Positions 26,868 through 34,733 of a DNA stretch of 64,000 nucleotides are shown here, one piece after another. Numbering within the stretch: position 1 is the first letter of the stretch; each line of letters begins with the position of its first letter. This DNA is from Desulfocarbo indianensis. Lineage in GTDB: Bacteria > Desulfobacterota > Desulfarculia > Desulfarculales > Desulfarculaceae. The stretch lies in assembly GCA_001184205.1 (NCBI GenBank), contig LBMP01000002.1:85444-149443 (forward strand), in the 5' to 3' direction. The notes beneath the pieces were generated by a model. It was not told the DNA's origin. It saw only the letters and a list, made by a program, of their open reading frames with translations, and did not search any database. Made by a program: the position numbers and the translations under genes.

Positions 26868-26983
26868 ACGGGCAGAGAGCATTAAAGCACGCGCGGCTCT
26901 GGCTTGGACAAGCCGGCGAGCCGGGGGGGTGCCGCATAGGCGATCAGACTATCCAAGAGGCAGTTTGGTGCAATCGGTTTTGT

Positions 26984-27796
26984 CTAGATGCCGCCGCTTT
27001 TTTCCATCATCTGGCTCAGGAAACCCAGCACCAGTCCCGCGCCCGCCAGCAGGGCGATTATGGAGGCAATGGCCAATAAGAGGATCAACACGAGCAGGTA
27101 GGCCCACACCACCCGCCACCCGCTGACGCCATGGGCGCCGGCCAGGCCGCCTATGTAGATCACCAGGGTCCAAACGTTTCCCACCACCATGCCGACGAAC
27201 GGCGCCAGGAAAAAAATGGCAGGCGCGTAAGCATAGCCCACGACCCGCATGGTGGCGGTGAACCCGCGCTTGGCGCCGCCCACCATCAGGAGCCCCAGGT
27301 GGGTGAAGGCCGCGCTCACATATACGCTGGCCAGCACTATGAGCGGCGCGAGGATCAGCCCCCACATGGCCGGCAGGGCGACCCATTCCGGCTTGTCCAG
27401 GACCTGGGACCAAAGCGCCTGCAAGGCGTTGCCCAGGGTGCCCATGATGAGGGCGTAGGCCAGAGCCCAGGCCTGGCCCGGCCGGGCCGGGCCGCGGAAG
27501 CTCTTCACCGGGTGCAAAAGCACCTGCCAGGTGGTGCGCCACAAGTTTTTCAGGAGTGGGCCCTCGCCCTCCCAGGCCAGAGTGAAGGCCTCCGGCTCTG
27601 GCCCCCCGGCGGCAACGGCCGTGGGGGCATCGCCGCCTAGGCCCGTTTCCGGGGAGGGCGGCAGGGTGAAGGCCGCCTGGGCGGCTGGTCGCTCCCAGGC
27701 CTGGTCGCGCGGATTTTCGCCGCACACCGGGCACTCGGCTTGGCCTTCTTCCTGACCGGCCAGCGCGGCTCCGCAATAAGGGCATTTGCCGTTCAT
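26984..27796 (-). CDS. zinc-ribbon and YIP1 domain membrane protein (second paralog)
   Basis: A 270-residue protein with an N-terminal zinc ribbon (CPYCGAAL, then CPVCGENP) and a Pro/Ala-rich linker. A YIP1-type membrane domain with about five helices occupies residues 115-262. The segment WQVLLHPVKSFRG before the first helix is shared with the next gene upstream. The function of bacterial YIP1 proteins is unknown. It is the last gene of a three-gene minus-strand operon and a paralog of its neighbour. Confidence 0.8.
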   Translation of the reverse strand: MNGKCPYCGAALAGQEEGQAECPVCGENPRDQAWERPAAQAAFTLPPSPETGLGGDAPTAVAAGGPEPEAFTLAWEGEGPLLKNLWRTTWQVLLHPVKSFRGPARPGQAWALAYALIMGTLGNALQALWSQVLDKPEWVALPAMWGLILAPLIVLASVYVSAAFTHLGLLMVGGAKRGFTATMRVVGYAYAPAIFFLAPFVGMVVGNVWTLVIYIGGLAGAHGVSGWRVVWAYLLVLILLLAIASIIALLAGAGLVLGFLSQMMEKSGGI

Positions 27797-27856
27797 GAAT
27801 CACACCGAGGTGAAAGCGTGGTCATAATTCCATTCAATCGAGAAACCCCTGGGTCG

Positions 27857-28699
27857 CTATTGCATCTCGCCGGTTCCCGTGATCATTCCCGGCAGGATTG
27901 CCCCCAAACCCACCATTACGGCAAACAACACTGCTATGGCCAGCAGTAAGGCGAAGGCCAACAGCATCGACGCCACCACCCGCCATTTGGTGGTGGCGTG
28001 GGCCGCGGCCAAGCCGCCCACCTGCACCACCAGGCCCCAGATGGCCGAGGCGAACATGCCCAGCACCGGCACGGCCTGCATTATCTGGGCGGCTTGTGAA
28101 TAGCCGATCACCCTGAAAGTGGCGGGGAATCCTCCCCGGTCCGCGCGCACCAACATGAGGAATAAATGCGTGATGCAGGCGCCGACAAACGTGCCTATGA
28201 CAATGCCGAGCGGTACCAGGAAAACAGCCGCCACCAGGGGAACAACCATTGCCTCTTCATCGCCTAGCAAATCCACCCAAATGACGCTGAGGAGGTTGCC
28301 AGCGGTGCCGACGATGACCGCTAGGCCAAGGGAATATTTTTTCTGCATGCGGCCCGGCGCGGAAAAGGTCAGCACCGGGTGCAGCAGCACCTGCCAAATG
28401 GTTTTCCAGAGCTTCTCCAGCCAAAACCCGCCCTCCAATTCCCAGGCCGGGGTATGGGCGGTGGGCCCGCTCACGGGGTCCGCCGGCTGATCGGTCCTGG
28501 CTTCCCCGCCGGCGCTTTGGCCGGCCTGGCGGGGCTCTTCGCCCTGGGCGGTCAAAGGCGGCGCTTGCGCGGTGCGCTCTGCCGGCTCATGGGCCTGATA
28601 TATTTCCTGCCCGCAGGTGGGGCAAAGATGCGGCGCTTCTCCGGTTCCCCCGGCACCCTCTGGCAAAGCGGTTCCGCAGAAGGGGCAAGTCAGGCCCAT
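27857..28699 (-). CDS. zinc-ribbon and YIP1 domain membrane protein (first paralog)
   Basis: A 280-residue paralog of the 26984-27796 product with the same order: zinc ribbon (CPFCGTAL, CPTCGQEI), a low-complexity linker of about 70 residues, then five membrane helices. It shares WQVLLHPVLTFS before the first helix and the late GGLAAAHATTKWRVV. Its ATG overlaps the stop of the preceding small gene by one base (TGATG), so the two are coupled. Confidence 0.8.
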   Translation of the reverse strand: MGLTCPFCGTALPEGAGGTGEAPHLCPTCGQEIYQAHEPAERTAQAPPLTAQGEEPRQAGQSAGGEARTDQPADPVSGPTAHTPAWELEGGFWLEKLWKTIWQVLLHPVLTFSAPGRMQKKYSLGLAVIVGTAGNLLSVIWVDLLGDEEAMVVPLVAAVFLVPLGIVIGTFVGACITHLFLMLVRADRGGFPATFRVIGYSQAAQIMQAVPVLGMFASAIWGLVVQVGGLAAAHATTKWRVVASMLLAFALLLAIAVLFAVMVGLGAILPGMITGTGEMQ

Positions 28700-28959
28700 C
28701 AGCGCTCCTTTCGCCGGTTATGAGCTTTCAACAATGACCAGCGCTTGAAAAAGCCGGCCGCGCCGCCGACGGATTCCTCTTCGCGGCGGGCTTTCTCGAT
28801 CACCAGAGCATCCTTGCCTTGCCGGCTGGCCACGGCCTGGCGCAGGCACTCGATGCGTTCGCCGCAGGGCCAGCAATCCGGCGAAACTTCCCTGTGGCCA
28901 TCCGGGCCCACGGGAAAAACCCGCTCGATCTCGCCAAAACAATCAGGAAGAGCCGCCAT
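28699..28959 (-). CDS. small Cys-containing protein, 86 aa
   Basis: An 86-residue protein, first in the YIP1 operon. Its N-terminal half has PDCFGEIERVFPVGPDG and PDCWPCGERIECLRQA, a four-Cys arrangement that may bind metal. The rest is charged and helical (KARREEESVGG, KRWSLLKAHNRRKER). No transmembrane helix. GGGAG lies ten bases before the ATG. The family is unknown to me. Coupling to the YIP1 gene suggests a common process. Confidence 0.65.
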   Translation of the reverse strand: MAALPDCFGEIERVFPVGPDGHREVSPDCWPCGERIECLRQAVASRQGKDALVIEKARREEESVGGAAGFFKRWSLLKAHNRRKER

Positions 28960-29096
28960 GCAATCAAATCTCCCGCCGGCCGAGGTTTAACGCCCACCCA
29001 GAATATTCCGCCTTGCCCATGGGGTCAACCCCGCTGGCTTGCCCCGCGGGCAACCAATACTTAAGTTTAAGGCGAACAAGGCAAGAGGAGAATCTT

Positions 29097-29354
29097 ATGC
29101 CCAGGATACCCGCAATTTGCGACAAATGCGAAACGGTTTACCTTTCCAAGGTGGAAGTCAAGGATTGCACCTGCCATATCCAAGGCCACGTGGAGGGGCC
29201 TTGCGTTTGCGGCGGAAAGATACGCATATTGGACGGCACCTACAGCCACTTGGGAGGGCCGCTGAACTATTGCCGGGCCAGCGGGGAAAACCAGACGAAA
29301 TTCAATCATATGTGCCAATTATGCGGGGTGGAGTTGTATCAGCCGAGCGCCTGA
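29097..29354 (+). CDS. small zinc-ribbon-like protein, 85 aa
   Basis: An 85-residue Cys-rich protein: ICDKCETVY, CTCHIQGH, CVCGGKIRI, YCRASGE and CQLCGVELY. The ten cysteines suggest two metal-binding knuckles. The start at ATG 29097 is supported by GAGGAG six bases upstream; the open frame from 29013 is not. No family assigned. Nearest neighbour is the convergent ANTAR gene. Confidence 0.7.
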   Translation: MPRIPAICDKCETVYLSKVEVKDCTCHIQGHVEGPCVCGGKIRILDGTYSHLGGPLNYCRASGENQTKFNHMCQLCGVELYQPSA

Positions 29355-29387
29355 GGCGAGTGGTCCGGCTTTATTCCGCAACAGACG

Positions 29388-29409
29388 CCCGGCCTGGGTT
29401 CAGGCCGGG
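29388..29409. terminator. hairpin between convergent genes
   Basis: A 9-bp perfect stem CCCGGCCTG/CAGGCCGGG with loop GGTT, spanning the 3' end of the ANTAR gene and lying after the zinc-ribbon gene. There is no long T-run. Confidence 0.5.
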
Positions 29410-29996
29410 AAATCGTCTTCCGTGAAGACCTCGTAACCCGCGATCAATTGCTGAGCCACCTTGGCCAGCTTCTGATTGGTGTTGCGGCTGTAACGCTGCA
29501 GGCGGCGCATGGCCTCGACTTCGGTGTAGCCTTGATGTTCCATTAGCAGGTTCTTGGCCTTTTCCACCACCAGGCGGTCCGATAGCTCCTGGCAATATCG
29601 CTCCAGTTCCCCGCGCAGTTGGTGAAAGCGGCGATGATGAGCCCAGGCCATCGCGATGGCCGCGCCCAGAGCGGGGGCGGGCTGGCCGGGGATCAACAGT
29701 CCCAAGGGGTTGGTGCGGCGCAATGCCTCGCCCAGGAGCGGACTTTCCTTGGCGCCCGCCAGAAGCACCCCCACGCTCTCGGAGGCCAGCTCTCCCGCCA
29801 GGGCGTTCATTTCCGTCTCGGAGAAATTGGAGACGTCCCATATCACCAGACCGTGGGGGCCGAAGGCCACCTGGGGCAGGGGAGATGCCTCCCGGGTCAT
29901 CAGTCTCTGGCCGCCGCCCTGTCCCAGAGCCTGGCCCAGCCCAGGGTTCAGCGTCGAATCTTCTTTTTGCAGCAAGATCAGGGTGCCATCCGCCAC
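29400..29996 (-). CDS. ANTAR domain RNA-binding antiterminator-type protein
   Basis: A 198-residue protein. The C-terminal ANTAR domain (about 135-190) is ELSDRLVVEKAKNLLMEHQG followed by EAMRRLQRYSRNTNQKLAKVAQ. It binds RNA hairpins to prevent termination. The N-terminal part looks like a degenerate receiver domain (LVIWDVSNFSETEMNALA, with no obvious phospho-acceptor pocket). The start is GTG 29996 with AAGGAGG seven bases upstream. Its RNA target is not identified here. Confidence 0.85.
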   Translation of the reverse strand: MADGTLILLQKEDSTLNPGLGQALGQGGGQRLMTREASPLPQVAFGPHGLVIWDVSNFSETEMNALAGELASESVGVLLAGAKESPLLGEALRRTNPLGLLIPGQPAPALGAAIAMAWAHHRRFHQLRGELERYCQELSDRLVVEKAKNLLMEHQGYTEVEAMRRLQRYSRNTNQKLAKVAQQLIAGYEVFTEDDFPA

Positions 29997-30196
29997 GGCT
30001 CCACCTCCTTCCGCGGTGATCAGCCTGGCAAAAAGCGCTCCAGGTGAATTCTGGGCGGAAAATACGAGTGGTCGTGCCTAGTTGTCGCGGACGCCCCCCG
30101 GGGGGGTCAGGGGCGAGAGCTACCGTAACCTTATGTTGTCACGCCAGCTGTTTCGGTTGGGCTTATTATAGGAACCTTTTGCAGGAAGTGTCCAGG

Positions 30197-31222
30197 TTAA
30201 TGTCGGCGCTCCAGGACATAGGCCGCCAGGGCCAAAAGGGTTTCCATCTCCGAGCCGGGCCGCGCCGGGCTTGCCAAGCGGGTCAACGCCGCCTGCGCCA
30301 GGGCGGCGTAGCGGCGAGCGGCCTGGTAGGTGGCATCCACGCCGTCATGGGCGGTGATGAGGGCCTTGGCCTCTTCCACCTGGGACGCGTCCTGGCGGCC
30401 CAGGCGGGCCAGCTCCAATAAACGCGCCCGCGCCTCGGCCGGAGCGGTATCGCGCACGTGAATGAAGGGCAGGGTTATCTTGCCTTCGGCCAGATCATGG
30501 CCCACGGGCTTGCCGAATTCGTGGGCCGTGCCCACGTAATCCAGGGCGTCGTCCACCATCTGAAAAGCCAGGCCCAAATTGAGGCCGTAATCATAGAGCG
30601 CTTCCACTTGGGCGTCCGTGGCCCCGGCGTAGATGGCGCCCATCTGGCAGGCCGCCGCTATGAGCACCGCGGTCTTGGCCTTTATCACCCCCAGATAGCC
30701 CTCGGCGGATAATTCCAGGTCGTCGGTATGGAGCAATTCCAGGACCTGGCCCTCGCCCATGATGGTGGTGCAGTCGCTGAGAGCGGTGACGAAACGGATG
30801 TCCGGCACCTCCACGGCCAGGGAATAGCTTTTGGAAAAAAGGAAATCGCCCACCAGGATCACCGAGTCGTTGCCATACTCCACCCTGGCCGCGGGACGGC
30901 CCCGCCGGAGCCCGGCCTCGTCCACCACGTCGTCATGCAAGAGGGTGGCGGCGTGGAGGTATTCGAAAATAGCGGCCAGGCGGGGATCGCCTTCGCGGCC
31001 CAAAGCCGCGGCGGCCAGCAAGAAAAGCACCGGCCGCAGCCGTTTGCCGCCGCTGAAAATGATATAGGAGCTCACCTTCTCGATATAGGGCACGTGGCTG
31101 GTCAGGTTGGCGGTGAGCGCTTCGTCGGCGATGGCGATCAGAGGATAAATTCTGGCCTTGAGCTCGTCGCTGGCCAGGGGGCTGAGCAGGTCCTTTGGAA
31201 AAGCGGCGGGATCTGGGGCCAA
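30197..31222 (-). CDS. polyprenyl diphosphate synthase
   Basis: A 341-residue trans-isoprenyl diphosphate synthase that elongates allylic diphosphates for quinone or lipid carriers. The first Asp-rich motif is LLHDDVVDEA (about 95-103), followed by RRGRPAA. The second is FQMVDDALDY near residue 220. SGGKRLRP near residue 58 binds isopentenyl diphosphate. The chain length is probably long (octaprenyl type). The start is TTG 31222 with AAGGAGG eight bases upstream. Confidence 0.92.
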   Translation of the reverse strand: MAPDPAAFPKDLLSPLASDELKARIYPLIAIADEALTANLTSHVPYIEKVSSYIIFSGGKRLRPVLFLLAAAALGREGDPRLAAIFEYLHAATLLHDDVVDEAGLRRGRPAARVEYGNDSVILVGDFLFSKSYSLAVEVPDIRFVTALSDCTTIMGEGQVLELLHTDDLELSAEGYLGVIKAKTAVLIAAACQMGAIYAGATDAQVEALYDYGLNLGLAFQMVDDALDYVGTAHEFGKPVGHDLAEGKITLPFIHVRDTAPAEARARLLELARLGRQDASQVEEAKALITAHDGVDATYQAARRYAALAQAALTRLASPARPGSEMETLLALAAYVLERRH

Positions 31223-31392
31223 GGCGATGCCCTCCTTGAAAAATTAAGGCTGGGCCAGGATTTACTAGATGCGGCCCAGCTTGTCAACCGGAGAGCTATT
31301 TATGGCCCAACGCCGGCGCCGTCCTTGGCCGCCGGCGGGAGTCATCGGCCATGTTGCATGAGGCGGCGTCTCCCTGCGCCGCGAAGCTTCGG

Positions 31393-31680
31393 CTAGTTGG
31401 GGTGCGCCAAGGCCAAGGTGGTGAATATCAGCGGATAACTCTCCACCTTCTGGCGCTTGAGATAAAGATTGAGAGCGGCCATGCCGATGCGGGGCATGCT
31501 GGGCCGCAAATCCCGCTCCACACCCAGGGGAAGGTCTTCGATCTGCGCGTCGCCGCGCTCGGCGGCCAGACGAGCCTCCAGGATGGCGGCTAAGAGCGAG
31601 GCGCGGGGCCGCAGGAAATCCGCCGCTTGGGGCGGCGTGCTGGCGCTGATCGGCTCGCTGAGCAAGGTGAGTGGCGACAT
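31393..31680 (-). CDS. uncharacterised protein, 95 aa
   Basis: A 95-residue protein with no known family. ATG 31680 (MSPLTLLSEPISA) follows AGGAGG by five bases, so translation is well supported. The sequence has helical stretches (ASLLAAILEARLAAERG) and no membrane segment or Cys motif. It lies alone between the polyprenyl synthase gene and the tRNA. Confidence 0.6.
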   Translation of the reverse strand: MSPLTLLSEPISASTPPQAADFLRPRASLLAAILEARLAAERGDAQIEDLPLGVERDLRPSMPRIGMAALNLYLKRQKVESYPLIFTTLALAHPN

Positions 31681-31872
31681 TTCTTCCTCCTGCTGGTTGG
31701 TGGCCATGGTTTCTGCAAAAGGGATGCCGCATGGAGCCGGTCTGGTTTTTTCTTTGTTTGCCGCATGTTATGCACGCAAGCCACCGCGAACCGGAGGAAA
31801 GGGGAAAAATATGCCCCGGCGGGTATTGCCGCGCGGAAGTTCATTGACTAATCTTCTTGATGCCAAAGATGC

Positions 31873-31878
31873 TAGAAT
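31873..31878 (+). promoter_or_regulatory. -10 box of the tRNA-Leu gene
   Basis: TAGAAT lies 16 bases before the tRNA. A TTGACT occurs too far upstream (23-base spacing), so the -35 is not settled. Confidence 0.35.
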
Positions 31879-31893
31879 CAGCGCCGTGAAAAC

Positions 31894-31980
31894 GCCTGGG
31901 TGGTGGAACTGGTAGACACAGGGGACTTAAAATCCCCAGCCTGTAAAGGCGTGCGGGTTCGACTCCCGCCCCGGGCACCA
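31894..31980 (+). tRNA. tRNA-Leu (anticodon UAA)
   Basis: An 87-nt class II tRNA with a complete cloverleaf. Acceptor GCCTGGG (31894-31900) pairs with CCCGGGC. The anticodon stem GGGGA/TCCCC encloses loop CTTAAAA with TAA at 31928-31930. A variable arm is present, the T arm is GCGGG-TTCGACT-CCCGC, and CCA is encoded. Its 3' part, from the anticodon loop on, is repeated at 61547-61601, so this gene is the integration site of the island. The acceptor 3' strand differs from the displaced copy, meaning the present 3' end was supplied by the island. Confidence 0.97.
31926..31962. repeat. island left attachment site (attL) in the tRNA
   Basis: 37 bases from the anticodon loop to the T loop are identical to 61547-61583. 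Similarity continues to the CCA end with three mismatches. The integrase gene starts its 3' end 16 bases beyond the tRNA. Confidence 0.9.
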
Positions 31981-31995
31981 AATAAAACCAAGGGG

Positions 31996-33099
31996 TTAGC
32001 CTTCATGGCTGGCCCCTTCGTTTTGTGCCAACATCAAGTTGTGTGCCTTTTTTGTGCCTGCCGCTTCGGCTGGTGTGCCCGGCGAATCGCCTAAGTATCG
32101 CTCAACGCTAAGCGCGGCCTGCTCCAAGTCCCTTAGGTTCACGATGTCGTATCTGTCAAAAACCGATCTGGTCTTGTGGCCGCTGATTGCCATGGCTACC
32201 CGCTCCGGCACCCCGGCCCTGACCATGTTGCGAACCGCGGTCCGACGCAGGTCATGAAACAGCTTGCCTTGGATACCCGCCTCTTTGCATGCCCGCCTCC
32301 ACACCACACGGAAGTCTTTAATCGGGTTACCGTTACGGTGGAACACATAGAGACAGCCTAACTGCCGGTTGCGGAACTGCTCCTTGAAGACATCCACAAG
32401 CTCTCTGTCCAGGAAGATGGTGCGGCCCTCGTCGTTCTTGGTGGTCCCCGCTTCCAGCCTCACTACCGCACGATTGAGGTCAACCTGATTCCAGGTTAGG
32501 CCGGTGATCTCACCGACTCGCCAGCCGGTCTTGTAGGCAAAGGTCACCATCCCCTTCAGGTATGGCGGAAGGGCTTCGCGCAAGGCCAGGAACTCGTCAT
32601 GCTCGAAGAACCCCTGCCGGACGTTGCGCTCGGCCAATAGGGGCACGTACGGCGTCCCGCTTACCTTGGGCGGAGTGCAGCGGCTGGCTAGGTTGAAGGC
32701 CCTCTTGAGAGCTGCCAATTCCCTATTGATGGTGCCGTTAGCCGCTCCCTGGTCCATGCGGTGGGATATGTATTGCTTGACCCTGGTAGTGGTGATCTTG
32801 CTTGCTGGGCAGTTGCCGAAAAATGGCAGGAGGTGCAGCCTCACAATGCGTTCGGCCTTGGCCAGCGTTTTCTTGGCATTGAGCTTGTAGTCCAAAATAT
32901 AGTCTTGAGCGAGCTCGGCGAATCCGATCTTGTCATAATAGATTTCCGGCTTTTTGCCTCTGGCGACCTCCCCCTCTCTGAGCTTCAGTAGCTTAACTGC
33001 AACAGCTTTTTTCGGGCTGCCTGTTGATTCTCGGAATTTCTGGCCGCCTACATAATATTGAATCGAATAATTATTTCCACGTTTAGTAATAGTGCCCAT
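31996..33099 (-). CDS. tyrosine recombinase (island integrase)
   Basis: A 367-residue phage-type integrase. It has an N-terminal arm-binding region (TKRGNNYSIQYYVGGQKFRES), a SAM-like core-binding domain (about 60-165) and a catalytic domain. Catalytic residues are visible: Arg in TGWRVGEITGL, HDLRRTA, the His in SGHKTRSVFDRY and the nucleophile Tyr in that last motif. Its 3' end lies next to the tRNA-Leu, the classic arrangement. The ~35 C-terminal residues after the Tyr are variable. Confidence 0.95.
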   Translation of the reverse strand: MGTITKRGNNYSIQYYVGGQKFRESTGSPKKAVAVKLLKLREGEVARGKKPEIYYDKIGFAELAQDYILDYKLNAKKTLAKAERIVRLHLLPFFGNCPASKITTTRVKQYISHRMDQGAANGTINRELAALKRAFNLASRCTPPKVSGTPYVPLLAERNVRQGFFEHDEFLALREALPPYLKGMVTFAYKTGWRVGEITGLTWNQVDLNRAVVRLEAGTTKNDEGRTIFLDRELVDVFKEQFRNRQLGCLYVFHRNGNPIKDFRVVWRRACKEAGIQGKLFHDLRRTAVRNMVRAGVPERVAMAISGHKTRSVFDRYDIVNLRDLEQAALSVERYLGDSPGTPAEAAGTKKAHNLMLAQNEGASHEG

Positions 33100-33289
33100 G
33101 GCGATTACCTCGGCAGGTCTTACACTTCCACCGCCGCCTCACCACCTCGGAAGGTCGCATAACCCTCGGAGGGCTTCCAGGAGCGCCGATCATTGCCAGC
33201 GCGGGCAACCGGCGGGCCGGGGAGCAAGCGCCGCTCTGAGAGGCCCTGAGCGTCTCGGCGTGAAAACCAGCCATTTATGGGGATGCCCT

Positions 33290-33541
33290 TCACTTCTCTT
33301 GCTTCTCGCCGCTGACGGCCTCGAAGCCGCTCTTTATGATCTGCCCGCCGTAGGGCTTGCCTACCAGCACCCCGATGGCGATGCAGGCCAGGGCCACCAG
33401 GGTAGGACCATGGTTCGTGCCGTCCGGCAGAGCCAGGGCTTTCCTGACATCCGCATAAATAGCCTCGAACTCGTACTGTTGCTCGCGGCATATGGCCTCG
33501 AATTTCTTCAGAAGCTCCTCGGCGTTGGGTTCTTGTGACAT
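33290..33541 (-). CDS. small single-pass membrane protein (paralog A)
   Basis: An 83-residue protein. The N-terminal half is helical and charged (EELLKKFEAICREQQYEFEAIY). It is followed by VRKALALPDG and a membrane helix (PTLVALACIAIGVLVG), then QIIKSGFEAV. ATG 33541 follows AAGGAG by six bases. It is clearly related to the 43542-43820 product, sharing VRKALAL and CIAIG. Role unknown; it lies in the integrase operon. Confidence 0.7.
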   Translation of the reverse strand: MSQEPNAEELLKKFEAICREQQYEFEAIYADVRKALALPDGTNHGPTLVALACIAIGVLVGKPYGGQIIKSGFEAVSGEKQEK

Positions 33542-33569
33542 TGTTTGCTCCTTGTGCTGGTGTAGGCCG

Positions 33570-33971
33570 CTACCACCCGCCCTCATTGTTGGCGGACTTC
33601 AGCCACGCCCTACGCATGGCCTCGACCTCATCCGGGACCGGGATACGGGGCGCATGAAAGGACCTGGGCGGGACCGTGGCCATGGCCCGGTCGAACATGC
33701 GCTTCATGGACAGCAACTCGCTGTTGACTTGATCGTTATCAGCCCCTTGTCGGAAGCGGTGGAGGACATATCCGCGTATCACTTCGCAGGAGATATCCAG
33801 CACCGGCATGCCGTTGAAGTACGGCTCCAGGTGCTCACCGGCTTCCTGGTCTGTGAGAAAAACTTCGGCCAGTTCCTCGAAGCCAGGCTGAACAATCCCG
33901 ACCTGGGAGCATGAAGCATGTAACAGGCTTTCATGGGATTGGTCCTGTTGCTGTTTGAGCTTTGAGCCCAT
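33570..33971 (-). CDS. stand-alone integrase core-binding-like protein
   Basis: A 133-residue protein whose central part (HLEPYFNGMPVLDISCEVIRGYV, then NDQVNSELLSMKRMFDRAM) resembles the SAM-like core-binding domain of tyrosine integrases. No catalytic domain follows. It may be a DNA-binding accessory or a decayed integrase. The start (ATG 33971 or TTG 33989) is unsure because ribosome sites are weak. Confidence 0.55.
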   Translation of the reverse strand: MGSKLKQQQDQSHESLLHASCSQVGIVQPGFEELAEVFLTDQEAGEHLEPYFNGMPVLDISCEVIRGYVLHRFRQGADNDQVNSELLSMKRMFDRAMATVPPRSFHAPRIPVPDEVEAMRRAWLKSANNEGGW

Positions 33972-34147
33972 TCGTCTGATCCGTCTCAATTGTCCGAATT
34001 GGTATAAACGGTTAACTATTTGAAATTAATCATAATTTATTATAAAAAATCCAAGCGCATTAGAAAAGGTTAAAATTTCCAAAGACTTATATTGTTGGCC
34101 CGCGCCCCGGCCGCAGGGACCGGAAGCGCGGGCTCGTCCTCGAGCTA

Positions 34148-34399
34148 TCAGGGTTCAGCCGTGCTACCCTCGCTCTTTTCCTCCATGTACCGGGCAATGG
34201 CCGCAAGGGCTTCTTGCAAAGCCTCGTTGTGGGAAATGTCGAACCTGACGCCCTTTTTAGTGGCAACCGGGTCCTCATCCCGGTCAACAAACCACTGGCG
34301 GATATCAATCTGGGTGAAGTCGTCTTCTTCAATCAAGCTGACTCTTACGTCAAAAGCTTGGTTCTTCTTGAAGCTCCCGAAGAATTTCTGGTTTTCCAC
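34148..34399 (-). CDS. PC4-like (p15) ssDNA-binding family protein
   Basis: An 83-residue protein. The pattern FDVRVSLIEEDDFTQIDIRQWFVD followed after a short gap by TKKGVRFDI matches PC4-like domains, four beta strands and a helix that bind single-stranded DNA. The start is GTG 34399, with GGGAGG eight bases upstream. It lies in the left-arm operon with the excisionase-like gene. The family call is from pattern only. Confidence 0.55.
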   Translation of the reverse strand: MENQKFFGSFKKNQAFDVRVSLIEEDDFTQIDIRQWFVDRDEDPVATKKGVRFDISHNEALQEALAAIARYMEEKSEGSTAEP

Positions 34400-34415
34400 G
34401 ATTAATCCCTCCCTT

Positions 34416-34640
34416 TCAGCAGGTAATGATCTTGTTGTTCTGGATCAGCTTCTCCAGATCACGGACATCAAGCATCTGCTTGCGGCAGCCCGGGAAGCGT
34501 ATGAACGGCACATCGCCGGCCCATATGCGGTCCCGCATGGTCCAGATGGATATGCCCAGGTACTCGGCCGCTTCCCTTACTCCGAGCAGCCTCTTGCCCC
34601 GCGCGTTGTCTCCCGCGTCTTTCTTCTTTGTGTTAGGCAT
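34416..34640 (-). CDS. excisionase-family helix-turn-helix protein
   Basis: A 74-residue protein with a MerR-like winged helix: LLGVREAAEYLGISIWTMRD, then VPFIRFPGCRKQMLDVRDLEKLI. Such proteins are recombination directionality factors or small regulators. The start at ATG 34640 has GGAGG four bases upstream. Its place between integrase-side genes and the helicase fits an excisionase of this island. Confidence 0.8.
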   Translation of the reverse strand: MPNTKKKDAGDNARGKRLLGVREAAEYLGISIWTMRDRIWAGDVPFIRFPGCRKQMLDVRDLEKLIQNNKIITC

Positions 34641-34676
34641 GTCGCCTCCGGTGCGATTAGGTTTAGTAGGCAAAAA

Positions 34677-34720
34677 GCCGCCGCAACCCGTTTAAATTTT
34701 TTAAAACGGGTCGCGACGGC
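34677..34720 (-). terminator. terminator of the helicase operon
   Basis: A long imperfect stem (GCCGCCGCAACCCGTTT with AAACGGGTCGCGACGGC) followed on the minus strand by CTTTTTG. It lies just after the helicase stop codon. A related hairpin stands at 41325-41367 in the opposite orientation. Confidence 0.8.
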
Positions 34721-34733
34721 CTTGGGTTGTTGG

